NCBI GenBank assembly: GCA_034766995.1
Contig: CM068325.1
Coordinates: forward strand, 4,103,446-4,167,445
DNA length: 64,000 nt
Source of the DNA: Acanthacorydalis orientalis
Lineage: Eukaryota > Arthropoda > Insecta > Megaloptera > Corydalidae
Direction of reading: 5' to 3'
Each line of letters starts with the position of its first letter. The stretch's first letter is position 1. Shown here piece by piece: positions 22,340 to 34,080 of the stretch. Under the pieces are notes generated by a model. It was not told the DNA's origin. It worked only from the letters and a program-made list of their open reading frames with translations, and ran no database searches. Position numbers and translations under genes: made by a program.

Positions 22340-22790
22340 GGATTCGATCAGGACGACCAGGATTCGAACTGAAACTCTTAAATACATGCCTGGAAATCGA
22401 CAAGATTTGTACTGGGAGACCGTGTCGATATCTCAAGCCTTTTTCAAGACCGGAAATGTATTCAGAGAAGAGTGAAATATCGAAATAGATATTAAAATCC
22501 TTCTAAAACACTTAATTCAGATCAGAATGACCAGGATTCGAACTGAAACCGTGAAATACATGCTTGGAAATCGACAAGATTTGTACTGACAGACCGTGTC
22601 GATCTCTGAAGCATTTTTCAAGACCGGAAACGTATTCAGAGAAGATTCAACTATCAGAATAGATCCTGGGATCATCTTATAATGCCTGACTTCGATCACA
22701 ACTACCGGGATTCGAACTGAAACTTCTAAGTACATGCTTGTAAATCGATAAGATTTCTACCGGGGATCGTGTCGATCCGTGAACCCTTTT
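22340..22790 (+). repeat. ~174 bp tandem array, family C (5' part)
   Basis: The block CCAGGATTCGAACTGAAAC starts at 22358, 22531 and 22705 (spacing 173 and 174), each followed by an AAATACATGCYTGGAAATCGAC-like block and GACCGTGTCGAT. On the minus strand the block reads like a tRNA T-arm (AGTTCGAATCCTGG). Confidence 0.85.
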
Positions 22791-23300
22791 TCAGGCAGAC
22801 CCGGCCTCACGGTCCGCGCCCGTTCCGTCGACGTACCCGTACCGTTAAATCAGGTCTCGCGCAGCGCCGAAAAAAAACACAACAATTTATTATTATTATT
22901 CATACACTGTTTTATATGAATCCGTCCGATGAATTTTTCATCCGTTCCATTAGGAACCATTTTATTATTTCACTAGATAATAAAAGCGTGCAGCGCGTAC
23001 GAGACGTTCGCGCGCGTGTGTGTGTGTGTGTGGGTGCGTGCGAGAGAGCGAGCGAGCGCGGCGGACGTGGGGGTCGGTGTCGGCCGGATGCCGTTACCTG
23101 CGCGGCCGCGCGGCGAACGAACCGGCTGGCGGGCGCGCGTTTCGAATCGTGCGGCACGGCCGGCGCGGGGGCGCGCGACGCGGGCCGCGCGGTCCTACGT
23201 GTAGAACGTAACCGTAACATGCTCCAGCATGTTCGTTTCATCCACCTACCTACCTACCTACCGGTGCCGTGCGAGCCGCCGCGCCGGGTATAACGGGATT
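22790..23300. other. GC-rich island with (TG)n, gene-free
   Basis: CpG-rich island with (GT)n at 23016-23032 and a (CTAC)n stretch near 23245-23262. Long open frames here are compositional. Confidence 0.5.
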
Positions 23301-23880
23301 ATTGCATAATTCAGTTTAATTTTATCTCGCTAGAACGGCGAATTACATATGAATAACTTATAAATCGGCCAAATTTCCCTTGATAATATATGTTATGTAT
23401 CTACCCTTTCCGTTGTACGTACTTGCGCGCACACACACACACACACGTACACATAAATATGAGGGGTTGTATTACATCCACCCGCCTGTATATTCCATAA
23501 TAGCACACACACACACACATTCCAGAGGAATGTAACTCGTGCGTGTGTGCGCGCGCGCGCACGATGTCGACAGACGTCGTGTCGGCGCTCCCGACGATAA
23601 TTTATAGTCGGTGCAAGCGTGACGGGACATTCCCGGACGCTCCCGGATCAGAATTCGAAGAATCTGGGATGTTTTCGCGCGACTGGCCGGTCGCAATCGA
23701 TTAACACCGCCGCGTGCCCGACGGACGGACCGGGTCCGACGCTCGGTTATTTTTTTCTCCGCAGGGAAGAAATTCAGTCCGGGTTGAGATTCGGGTTCGA
23801 ATAACAGTCGGCCGAATCGAGGAACTGGTTCGAACGGCCCGTGAGCCGAAAGCGAGGGACCTGTCGACACTCGGTGCCGT
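23300..23880. other. gene-free, possible regulatory DNA
   Basis: An AT-rich stretch at 23285-23400 contains ATTATTGCATAATTCAG (octamer-like) and several homeodomain-type AATTA cores. Two (CA)n runs follow (23428-23448 and 23503-23520). Confidence 0.35.
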
Positions 23881-23889
23881 TCTAAAGAT

Positions 23890-23985
23890 CGGCGAGGCAT
23901 TCAAGGAAGTGTTAGAGACCTGTGCGGCATTCAGGGAAGAGTGCCGGATCGGTGGGGCATTCAGGGAAGAGTGTTACGTCAGATC
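23890..23985 (+). repeat. short local minisatellite
   Basis: GGCATTCAGGGAAGAGTG occurs twice exactly (near 23922 and 23958) and once diverged (near 23896). Confidence 0.75.
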
Positions 23986-23994
23986 AAATCGTGA

Positions 23995-24260
23995 GATCCA
24001 TATTCAATACACTGATTTGATCAGGACAGCCGAGATTCGATCCGAAACTGCGAAATCGTTGCTTGGAACTTTTAAAGGTTTTTTCTGAATGATTTAATGA
24101 ACTCCTGTGTCTTGTTCGAGATCAATAAAGTATTGAAAGAAGATTTAAATGTCTGAGTAGACCCTAGAATCCTTTTCCAATACTACAGTTTGATCAGGAC
24201 TACCTGGATTCGATCTGAGACTTCGAAATCGCTACCAATGTCTTGAAATATGTCTTATAA
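23995..24260 (+). repeat. family C repeat copies upstream of the discoidin receptor
   Basis: Two copies with CCGAGATTCGATCCGAAAC at 24030 and CCTGGATTCGATCTGAGAC at 24203, 173 bases apart. Confidence 0.8.
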
Positions 24261-24439
24261 ATCACTGGGATGCTTTTCAACAGATATAAGATGTTAAGTG
24301 AGGGTGATGGAATGTCCTCGGAGGGTGTTTTTTTTTTTGATTTCGATCCTAGCATAAATTCTAGAAGATCTACTAAAGTCTCGTCGCACGATCTGTATGG
24401 TTTTCCTCTCCGGCGACGACCGCGACCGAACGTGCCTAA

Positions 24440-24723
24440 TCCGTCCCCTCGATTTCTGTTCCAGATATGCGGCGCCCGCGCGCCCTGCCCACCGTACGTT
24501 TAAGCTCGACGCGGTCGCGCGCCCGCTCCCCATCGAGATGATGACGATCCGCTGCGGTCCACCGTCTGCACAGTTCGTCGACTGAACGTTCGCGCGGGTG
24601 TGCGCGAGTGTGTGTACGGGACATGTGCGCGTAACGCACGTGCGTGCGTGTGCGTGTTCGAATCCATATTATTCACATATCGTCAGCGTACCGACCGACC
24701 GACCGAGCCGGACCGGAACGAGG
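24440..24723 (+). promoter_or_regulatory. GC-rich 5' region of the discoidin receptor
   Basis: GC-rich leader/promoter area. A short AUG-initiated upstream frame of 15 codons lies at 24538-24585. A (CCGA)n stretch precedes the coding start. No TATA box is evident. Confidence 0.4.
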
Positions 24724-25026
24724 ATGGCGCCGATCGGCGATCTCGTCGTGTGGATCGCGGTCGGCGTGTGCGTCGCCGCGTGCTCGGCGGGTCGCGCTCA
24801 CGCGACGGATAACGGTGAGTACCGCGGCCGGGTCCGGCGTCGGTCCGGCGCACGACGCGTCGTGCGCCGGACCGGCCGGCCGGCCGGAACGCAAACACGA
24901 GCGCTGTTCGAACATTGCAGGCGAATGCCGGAGCGCTCTGGGCATGGAGGCGGGTCGGATACCGGATCATGCGATCTCTGCGAGCTCCTCGTACGAGGCG
25001 AAGAGTGTCGGGCCGCAGAACGCAAG
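24724..25026 (+). CDS. Ddr: discoidin domain receptor, N-terminal exons (partial)
   Basis: Exon 1 (24724-24814) encodes a signal peptide: MAPIGDLVVWIAVGVCVAAC followed by a short Ala/Gly-rich stretch that fits signal-peptidase cleavage. It ends at ACG|GTGAGT. Exon 2 (24921-25026, after CATTGCAG) starts the F5/8-type discoidin domain: ECRSALGMEAGRIPDHAISA, then SSSYEAKSVGPQNAR. The reading frame is continuous across the 106-base intron and stops at the donor AAG|GTAAGA at 25027. In the family this N-terminal lobe binds collagen, followed by a second lobe, a transmembrane helix and a tyrosine kinase. None of those later exons was found downstream. The AUG has A at -3 and G at +4. Other secreted discoidin proteins cannot be excluded from 65 residues, but the Cys-x3-Leu-Gly-Met start and Val-Gly-Pro-x-Asn-Ala-Arg favour a DDR. 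Confidence 0.72.
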
Positions 25027-25079
25027 GTAAGACTTCCAGTTTATCTATCCGTACACGCTTATTAGCAACAGGCCGGTTT

Positions 25080-25780
25080 TGTGAGACCTAAAGGTTTGTG
25101 GATCGTAAAGATCCGATTATTTTTAAAAAAAATTTAAGTCAAAATATCTGAAACGTTCGTATATCTCCCACGATTCATCGTTGAAACAGAAAGATCTCCT
25201 CTGGGAGATCAGTTTTCACACATTTTCCACGGATCAACTCCGAATTCACACGCAGACAAGACATGGGCTGGTATCGGGGATATTTCATCCCTGAGAGACA
25301 GTCGACACATATAAGAACACGAACACTCTAACAACACGAACACTTTTCTAGAAATTCATAGAGAAAAAAAACTCTGGAAGATCGTGCAGATCTCTGAGAT
25401 CCTTTAAGAAACAGGAGTGTTGTAAAATTTAGAGTATTTTCTGACGCTTAGATTCGAAGCCAGGATGTTAGAACGAGTTGCACTATTGAAAAGATCTTCG
25501 ATAGAGAAGATCAGGGATCTAAACAGTTATATATCGATCTATGAGTCCTTTTTTGAGCACCTTCATTAAAACAAGAGTCAACTGTTGGCACAACTTGTAA
25601 TATTATGAATTATTCCAGAAAAAAACTGAAGATTTCGAAATCTTCGCACGAAGCCTTGGTAGAAATCTTCTAGAAGATTTTTCAGATCTCTCGAGTCTTT
25701 TTAAAAACAGATAACGGATTTGTAGACAAGCCGAGTGTTGTGAAACATCGTTAGGTTATTTTATAACGTTCCTATTTGAC
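25080..25780 (+). other. gene-free, diverged family C sequence
   Basis: Contains scattered blocks related to family C (GATTCGAAGCCAGG near 25451, GATCTCTGAGATCCTTT near 25389) but no clean register. No gene seen. Confidence 0.45.
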
Positions 25781-26360
25781 CGAAACGACTGGGATTCGTT
25801 CTAAACTTTCGAAATCGTTCCCGGAAACCTTGAAAGACTTGTTATGAAGGTTCGTGCGGATCCCCGAGACCTTTTTAAATATAAATATAGTACACAGAGA
25901 AGAGTAGGGCGATGGAATGTCTCGTAAAACAGTTTCCGCGGACCGTGACTCGGTTACGAAACCCGGGATTCGATCCGAGACTTCTAAATCGTTGCCTGAA
26001 ACTTGAAATTATTTATCTTGAGAGACTGTGTCTCTCTTCGACGCCTGTTTAAAAAATTAAAAAAGGTTTTTGTAGATGAGTTGTGGCTAGAAATGTTCGA
26101 AGAGATCATTTTTCATATAGTAGTTCGGTCAGAAATACCAAGATTCGACCTAAGACTTCTGAATCTTTGCTTGAAACATGTAAGGATTTATTCAAAGAGT
26201 CCTCGTGACTCCTTGAGGCCTGTTTAAAAACGAAAAAGGCATTTGTTGATAAGACAAGGCCCTGAATATTCGATTAAATAATTTTACAAACAGTAGTTCG
26301 CTCAAAAATACCGAGATTCGATCCACGCCCTCGGAATCGTTGTTCAGAGCACTTTCATAA
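25780..26360 (+). repeat. ~174 bp tandem array, family C (3' part)
   Basis: Copies of the GATTCGATCCGAGACTTC-like block at about 25789, 25963, 26138 and 26311, 173-175 bases apart. This is the same family as at 22.3-22.8 and 24.0-24.3 kb, so the receptor's first exons are embedded between its arrays. Confidence 0.85.
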
Positions 26361-26571
26361 GAAAATCGAACGAGATCGAAATTTAGGAATCAAGGAATTT
26401 GGATTAGTCTTCATTCTGTTAGGCGTTTCGGTTCTAGAGAATCGCTCATCGATCAAGCATGTCGTCACTCGTCAGGTCTTACGGGATGTATGATTTTTTT
26501 TTTTAAAAAAAAACCTTTAACTGCTGTAAGCGGATTCGCCCGTCCGTCGCGTATACAAAAATCATCGGCAC

Positions 26572-26589
26572 AGATCAAAGCTAATTAAG
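26572..26589 (+). promoter_or_regulatory. TCF/LEF-type site next to a homeodomain core
   Basis: AGATCAAAG (reverse complement CTTTGATCT, the TCF consensus) is followed at once by CTAATTAAG. The segment lies in a non-repetitive patch of the putative intron. Motif match only. Confidence 0.3.
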
Positions 26590-26836
26590 TCCGACGGAAA
26601 ACATTACAGCGTCGAGTACACACACACACACACGCGCGCACAGAGATAGAGATAGAGAGACAGAGAGAGAGATCGCGCGCTCTGCGAGAGATGAAAGCGT
26701 TCGGTGTGTCGCGCGTCCCTTAACAAAAACGAACCGATCCGGTTACAAAAGCTGCTTAGCGTACGGGAGTGAGTGCGGGCGCGCTCTGCGATCCGCCCCG
26801 CCGTATCTAACCGGGCGCACGAAACTGTGGTCAGCG

Positions 26837-26894
26837 CGTTCGACGGCGGCGACGACGACGTGTCGTTTTAACGAAACGACGCCGCCGTCGAACG
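26837..26894. other. long imperfect inverted repeat in a GC-rich island
   Basis: CGTTCGACGGCGGCG pairs with CGCCGCCGTCGAACG, and inside it GTCGTTT pairs with AAACGAC. An 11-base run unpaired on the left arm forms a bulge. The 58 bases can fold into one hairpin. Confidence 0.6.
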
Positions 26895-27164
26895 TCGACT
26901 TCAAAGACACGACGACACCGAAACTCGACGTTGAGCTTTTTCCGGCGGCCGGCCGTACGTTCGCGGACGTCGCACGAAACTTACGAGAGAAAGAGAGAGA
27001 CACGCATAAGGTTCGATTGATGTTCTCTCGCATTGTCTTTCGCGCTACGTCGTCGGGTTCGTTCGACAAGTAGTGTCAGTCGAGAAGATTGAGATTTTGT
27101 TAACAGGAGTGTCGGTTTCTGAAAGAGACGTTTCTTCAGGTTTCTTTTCTTCAACGCCCGGTAT

Positions 27165-27545
27165 TAATGTCTGAATTAAGGCTTTAGAGATTCGAAAATA
27201 GATAGAATGAGGAGTAGAAGTGAAATATAGGAAGTTAAACAGCAATTTTCAAAAAATCACGTACAACGCTCGATAAACCTAACTATCTTCGTTAATCCTG
27301 ATATTAATACCAGAATTCAGGATATAGAGATTCGAAAATAGATAGAATTAGGAGAAGAAGTGAAATAGAGGAAGAGAAAACAGCGATTTTCCAAAAATCA
27401 TGTACAAAGCTTGATAAACCTAACTTCTTATAAATCCTGATATTAATATCAAAATTCAGGTTTTAGAGATTCGAAAATAGATAGAATGAGAAGAAAAAAT
27501 GAAATATAGGAAGAGGAAATAAGAATTTTCAAAAAATCAAGTATA
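27165..27545 (+). repeat. ~139 bp tandem repeat, three copies
   Basis: TAGAGATTCGAAAATAGATA starts at 27185, 27325 and 27464, followed in each copy by a GAAATATAGGAAG-like block and TTTTCMAAAAATCA. Confidence 0.85.
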
Positions 27546-29040
27546 ACGCTTGATTTTTCCAACTATCTTTATATTATTTTCATTCTAATTCTAATTCTTC
27601 GTCCGATCGGTCCGCGCGTCCTCCATTCGAACTCTGACCACTCGAGAGAAAAAAACCGTTATAGCTCTGCGTCCGCCCGGAACGGGCCGCCCGACTCTAC
27701 CCGACGCTTCCACCGTCCGTCGGCCGGTCGCTCCTTTATCTATTTCCTGCTTTCAAACTCGGCCTCTATTAATATCCGTTTATTAACCGTTCCATTTATC
27801 CCTCATCCCTGTCAGAATCGTCCCCGCGTCTGTGTACGTACAGGGGATGTTTCGAAAATGCGCGTCGGGTACGCGCGCCTCTAATACCGGATCGGTCACT
27901 CACACATAAGACTTTTTTTTTGAAGGGAAATAATTTTATAACATGTTATCGAACCCGCACCGTCGATGAATAAGAAATGTTTCAAGATCAGTATCCAGAA
28001 AGAAAATAATTAATTTCGAAAACCCTTTCCTGTATTTCCTTCTTCGCGTTTTCCGACAAGCGAAACTATTTTCTAACGCCGGTCGGGTGTAGACACGGAC
28101 GGGGGTGGGTGGAAATAAAGAAAAAAATCACCCCAATTACGTACATATGTAATAATACCATCTACAGCGTACCGGAGATCAATCTCACCCCTGTTCCAGC
28201 TCGAGGACGCTTCCGCACAGACACACTTGCGGAGAGTGGTTGCGCGTAGGGGTTGTACCGTGTGATACTTTTCATATACATCTATTTTTGTGCACAGGAC
28301 CGGATCTGGCACTGGGAACGAATCGAAACATCAGATCAAGGAACGTCGAGTTTTCTATTTCTGACCAGAACTGTTTTTCACTCGTCTCAGATTTCACCCA
28401 CTAGTTAGACAAAGCGGGCCTAAAGCTGTCTATTTGTTTAAAAATAAAAAACCTAAGCCTCATCGAATAACTCAGTCGATTCGAATCACATGCCTGATAT
28501 TTATATGAAATTCTGATACATGATTTCCGGATATCTGATCTGATATCCGAATATCTCGTCATAGCGACCGGACTTGATGATTTCTGAACACGGGATCGAA
28601 TCGAACAGTGATCGCAGTCACTGATCCGAGTCTCAGATCGACGATCGGGCGCGGCCGCGTCGAAAGCTCGGCCTGTTCGAACGATTTCGAGCGCGGTCGT
28701 ACGTCCCTGTGCCCGACGTGTCGACTTATAACGGCGACGCGATTCGAACAAGTACCTGCACACAGAAGTATCGGGGAAAGCACTCAGACACACTGTCAAC
28801 GGGGTGTTGAGTTGCTACTTGCAGTGTGGCGCTAGTTCGACTCGCTTAACAAGCGGATACCGTCCTCAAGATATGAACTGATGCACACACATATACACAC
28901 ACATACACATACACACACGCACGTGTTACATTTTAATGATGTGCAGAGATTCATCTTAAACGAGCCGATTGCATCGCCCACACACTTGACAAGAGATTTC
29001 GTTCCTTTTTTCACGGTACAAAGATCGGATTTAGATCCAA
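27545..29040. other. gene-free
   Basis: Mixed composition, with a (CA)n run at about 28883-28920. No repeat array or supported exon was recognised. Confidence 0.45.
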
Positions 29041-29059
29041 TCGATTGAAATAGAACCTT

Positions 29060-29920
29060 AACACTTTGACCGCCATGCTGTGTTTATTAAAAGTCTTATC
29101 AGGTCCGGTTTGAGGACACTTGTAGCGATTGTTCCGACTGTGCAATTTTATAAAAAATTCGAGAATTCAGAACGAGTCACCGTTCTGTATTCTGTACGAA
29201 TCTGCGATTAAGTGTTCGTTTGAAAAACGATTGCCTTTAGGTTAGTTTATCTTAATAGATGAATTTTATAAGAGTTATAGAGAATTTAAAGTTCTTTCTA
29301 ACCGTGTACGATACATTGAATTTCGGGTGAAACGTGTGTCGGGTATTTGCAAAAGAAGATGTGATGTGTTTTTCGTGCATTCTCAAAATCAGCGTCGTTA
29401 TTAAGAGATCATAACGGGTGTGTCGGCGTGTGGAAAAATTGAAAAAGAAATACACTTTATAGAGGATTTGATGCCCTTTCGAACAGTGTATAATTTGTTG
29501 AATTTGAATGAAAATTCATGGAAGATATTTGTAAAAAAGCAGTTACTTGTATTTTGTAGTCTGTTGAAAAAACAGTCTCGTATTCAGGACGACACTGTGA
29601 GCGTAGATATTTTTTTAAAATTGTGAAAAAAATAAATCTTATATAAAATTTAACACTCTTTCGAACGGTATGTACATTTATTAATTTTAAATTGAATTCA
29701 GCTAAGACATGCCATAAAGCTCATCAGCTTGTATTCTACCGTTTTGCTGAAAAATCAATGTAGTTTTTTCCCGAGACCGCCACTGCCGGCCAAGACATTT
29801 TCTTTAAGTTCCGAACAAAGCGCACACCATAGAAAACTTAACGCTCTATCGAGTGGCATGCAAGTCTATAAACTTTTAATCAAATCTCTCCGAGATATTC
29901 ACTGAACAACTCACGGCACG
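29060..29920 (-). repeat. main ~184 bp family, minus orientation
   Basis: On the + strand the copies read CTTTATAGAGGATTTGATGC CCTTTCGAA, near 29455, 29638 and 29830, which is the reverse complement of the core. GACCGCCATG near 29069 corresponds to the inverted ATGGCGG block. Confidence 0.75.
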
Positions 29921-29939
29921 CATTCGCCGGATATTAAAA

Positions 29940-30360
29940 AGGGAAAAAATCGACGTCCCGGCGCGGTTCGTCCGACTGCGACGGCCGCGCCGGCCGTCGT
30001 CGCACGACCGACGCCCGCTCTCGCTCGCGCGTCGGCACGCGGACCAGGACGGGAGCGATCGAGTCGAAAGCTCAGACCTGTAATAAATTACGTCGCCGAC
30101 AACTCGTTAATTCTCCGGTTCGTCCGAATCGAATCAGGCCGTGTTGCTTACATAAACACGCGCGGACGAACAGTCGTCGAACAACAATCTCGTAGACGGA
30201 ACGTGGTTCGGTTCCCGTAAGAGAGGTACGCTACGTCGATCGGAACGGTTATGTTGCCATAGCGACACGATTGACACCGTTCTCGTGCGGAGCTTTTTTC
30301 GGCGAAGCCGGAACGGGAGAACGGCTTTCGCTTGAGTGATACAGTAGGTTTATTCTTTCT
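29940..30360. other. GC-rich gene-free island
   Basis: Includes an inverted repeat (GCGACGGCC ... GGCCGTCG at about 29978-29999) and an RFX X-box-like sequence GTTGCCATAGCGAC at 30253-30266. No coding exon seen. Confidence 0.4.
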
Positions 30361-30399
30361 ATATATATATATATATAAATAGAGAGAGAGAGAAAGAGA

Positions 30400-30880
30400 G
30401 TTGATAAGCCATAAATTGATATCTGACTAAAAGTAAACCTGTATTACATTCCGTTGAGAGTCAAACCGTTCATTGGTGGGTCATAAATGTAAACTGGATG
30501 AATAGAAAACTTGGATTTTTACATCTTGAGGTTATTAGAATCGTCTATTGGCCAGAAACATGAATCCTACGATTAGTAAACCGGTATAGCAATGCGTTAG
30601 GACAGAAATTCATATCTGGCGAACAGTAAACCAGTATTTCGGTCAATTCAAGATCTGTACGTTGATCAGTCGGACGGGAGGTGGGATCTGGCCGATAGTA
30701 TACAACTCTTGCACCCGGTTAAGGATCCAGACGACGATTCAGTGGACAGAACTTGTGGATTTACCGAACAGTAAACCGGTGTTTCATTCTGTTCAGGATC
30801 TAAGCGTTTATTGTCCGGACTAGATTCGATTCTGACCGACAGTAAACCTGCACATCAATCCGTGAAAGATTTAAGTGTGG
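30400..30880 (+). repeat. ~70 bp degenerate tandem repeat
   Basis: AGTAAACCKGTAT-like blocks recur near 30432, 30489, 30573, 30628, 30691, 30768 and 30839. Neighbouring words such as CTGACCGACAGTAAACC and GGTTAAGGATCYR are shared between some copies only. Confidence 0.65.
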
Positions 30881-31690
30881 ATTGTGTGTATTGATACCGT
30901 TCTAAGATCGTCGCACGCGACCGGAACCGTCTCGCGTGTCGTCCCGGACCCGGAATCCATCACGACGGCGTCGCGTGCGTCTCGGCCGACGACGACGCGT
31001 CCCGCGCACGGGAGCGTGACGTATGATCGCACAGGTATACGTGTCGACGGGAGCGGCGCGGAGGGCTCGACGGGTGGGTGGGTACGTGCGGCGGGCGCGC
31101 GTGTCGTTTTTACGGGATGGGCGCGTGTGGGCGTGCAGGTACCGCATTCGACGCGGTAACCCCTAGAATCGACATACGTTCGTCTATCTGCCGGCCGTAC
31201 GGTAGCTACACACACACACGCGCGCACGCACGCGTGTGTGCGTGTGTGTGTAGAGGCGGGCCGGCACTGATGACGAGCAGGGTCGGACGAAGGGGGTGCG
31301 GGCGCGTCACGCCGCTACCGGAAAGGGATATATCCGACCGACTGCCGGGGGTCTAATTCGATAATGATTCTATTATTATTGTAGAGGCGCTACGTTCACG
31401 TCTGTAACTGTGTTTAATGCCACATTTTGTCCGGGTGTGTGCGCGCGCGCGCCGCACAACAAACGACGAACGACTCCGGTTAATACACAAACACACGTAC
31501 GGACGTGCGGTATATCTGTGTGTGTGTGTGTGTAGAGAAATATATGTGCGTTTGTGTATTTTTTGCGGCGCGGTGGGGTCGAACTCCCGGTACGGGTGAA
31601 TTGCCTGAGTTTATTTTTGTTGTTCCCGTTATTGTTTTGTTGCGGTCGTCGGTTTATTTCGTTCATTGTTAACGGAACGATCTCACATGT
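30880..31690. other. GC-rich gene-free island with (CA)n/(TG)n
   Basis: Strongly GC-rich to about 31350, then (TG)n runs near 31519-31534. Several frames of about 90 codons on both strands are compositional. Confidence 0.45.
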
Positions 31691-31694
31691 TCCA

Positions 31695-31698
<4 letters not shown>

Positions 31699-31761
<63 letters not shown>
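31699..31761. repeat. (TA)n microsatellite
   Basis: About 30 TA units with one ATTATA interruption near 31729. Confidence 0.95.
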
Positions 31762-31763
<2 letters not shown>

Positions 31764-32089
31764 GGTGTGTGTAAGATTCGAAGAGATGAGGATGTCCCGG
31801 AAACGTCTCAGGAGAAGTAATCGGTCGAAACTGCGAAATTAGAGTGTGAAAAAAGTGCAGCAGTTTCGTGCGAGAGAATTAGTTTCAAGAGCCGGAAGAT
31901 GGTTTTATTTTTTTTCTGGAAAGCTTTTTCCATTCTAGGCTCGAGAAGATGGTACGCCGATCGAGAGGACGTTACGTCTTGTTAACTGGAAACACCTTGA
32001 TCGGGATACTTTGTCCTTGTTAACCTCAGGACAACTTCTACATGCGAATGCGACACTTGTGATAAATTCAACGAGAACGAAAAATCGCG

Positions 32090-32230
32090 TAGAAAGTCTT
32101 ATGCAAATATCTTAAAGAATTTTTCGAAGAAATTTAAAAAATTATACACTCTCAGAAAGAGAGTTAAATTTTCTATAACATACATTTTTTTCGATTTTCT
32201 CTCATGAGAATTCCGATCGCAGTGGTGTAC
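32090..32230 (+). repeat. single copy of the main ~184 bp family
   Basis: Shows TTATGCAAATATCTTAAAGA, then CTCAGAAAGAGAGTTAAATT, TTCTATAACATACATTTTTT and ATTCCGATCGCAGTGG, in the family's order. Confidence 0.75.
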
Positions 32231-32859
32231 TGAACGACGATCCGATTCCTCGACAAGCGAATCGCAGGAATTCTGACGAAAAGCGTTCGAGCGCGAAGCG
32301 GCGGCCGGTTGAGCGAATTCCGGACCATCCTGTACGCGGTACACACACGTACACCTTTGCATAAAACACACAACTATCTGCAAAGTATATAAATACAAGT
32401 CGACGCGAAGAAGATGGTTTAAAGTCATCCGATACGATAACACATACACACACACGCGCGCCCTTGTGCGCGTTCAAAAACTTCTCGTGCAACGTTTCTG
32501 TATGAATGCGCGGGAACCGAACCCTGCGTTGAAAGTTTATCCGACGCTTTCATATCGTTTCGGAGGGCGCGGGTTCGACAATCGTCAGTTTGTTACGACG
32601 TCAAAAAGTTTTCAACAGAGTTTGTTGTCAAGTTTTAGCTAACACACACACACGAGTACCTATCTATCCTCACACACATATATATATATATATATAAATG
32701 TATAGTATATACAAGTTAGTCCGAGTTCGACTCCGTCATGGAATTTCTCGCCCGGATTGTGTTATCGGTGAGTTAAAGGAAAGAAAATCATCAAACTGAA
32801 CCGAACAATACACACACACGCTCGCTCGCTCGCACGAACCGGCTTTACTCGAAACTTCG

Positions 32860-34080
32860 AAAATCGGATATCGTCTGAAAGAGTGTTAAATTTTCTATAA
32901 CGGATAGCTTTTTTGAAACTCTACAGAAATAAATACGTCCGTAATGGCGGCTTAAAGAGGGAGCGGCGATTCTCAGGCAGTTCGGAATGACAAGTCGTCA
33001 GTTTCGTGCGGACATCAATCGACTGAATTTAGTTGGAGCTGAAAAATGTTGTACATGGTTTAAAAGGGAATCGAATTTCCTATAACATGTATTTTTTTCA
33101 AAACGTTTAAAGGACAGGCACGTCCGTGATGGCGGCTTGAACAGAGAACTAGGATTTTTGAATAGTTGCGAAACACACTTGTCGAGTTTTCTGCAAAAAT
33201 CTTCATTAATTTCAAGCAAAAATATAATGTATTAAATGTCATTCGAAGTAGGATTAAATTTTCTATAAGAAACATTTCCTTTAATAATTTTTATAAGACA
33301 AATACGTCTACAATGGCGGCCTGAACACACATCAACGATTTTCTAAAATCAGTGAAACACACTTCATCGATTTTCTTCGAGCATATCAGTCACTTCGAAC
33401 CCAAACTTAAATATTTACACATTTTTCAAAACAGAATAATATTTCACATACCATATATTTTTTTCAAAATTTTCTAAAAGCAAACACACCCGCAATGGCG
33501 GTTTAATCATAGACCGACGATTTTGCAACAGTTGCGAAACACACTTTGTCAGTTTTCTGCAAATATCTCCATTAATTTGACCCAAAACTATAAAGTGTTA
33601 CATATCGTTCGAAAGAGAATTGAATTTTCTATGAAATGTATTTTTAATAAAATTTTTAAAAAGGCAAACACGTCAAAAATGGCGGCCTGAACATGCACCA
33701 ACGATTTTCGAAAATTAGCGAAACACACTTTCTACAAACATCTCAGTCAATTCGAACCGAATCTTGAAAAAATTGTACATATTCCCAAACAGACTTAAGT
33801 CGTCTATAATATATATTTTTTTCAAAATTTTACAAAAGCGAACACACCCGCAATGGCGGCTGAAACACAGACCGACGATTTTCCATCACTTGCGAAACAC
33901 TCTTCGCCTATTTTCTACAAATATCTCAGCTAATTTCAATCCGAACTTAAATTTAATGCAGACGATTCGAAAGAGAATTAAATTTCCTATAAAGTACATT
34001 TTTTCAAATTTCGAAAACGGTCTCCACACTTCCACAGTGTTCAGACGGATGAATAAGTCAGATCCGACGAATAAGAAACG
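32860..34080 (+). repeat. main ~184 bp tandem array
   Basis: Six to seven copies. ATGGCGG starts at 32944, 33129, 33313, 33495, 33679 and 33853 (spacing 185, 184, 182, 184, 174). Each copy has, in order, GTTCGAAAGAGAATTAAATT, TTCTATAA, a T-run, AAA(C/T)ACRYCCGYAATGGCGG, a GAACGACGATTTTC-like block, GCGAAACACACTT and TTTTCTGCAAATATCTC. Confidence 0.93.

Noticed and set aside
22358..22376. tRNA gene on the minus strand
   Set aside because: Only the T-arm-like word is present. No acceptor stem, anticodon arm or A box could be assembled around it.
30880..31350. Possible exon island
   Set aside because: High GC but no conserved motif or consistent acceptor-donor pair; both strands have equally long frames.
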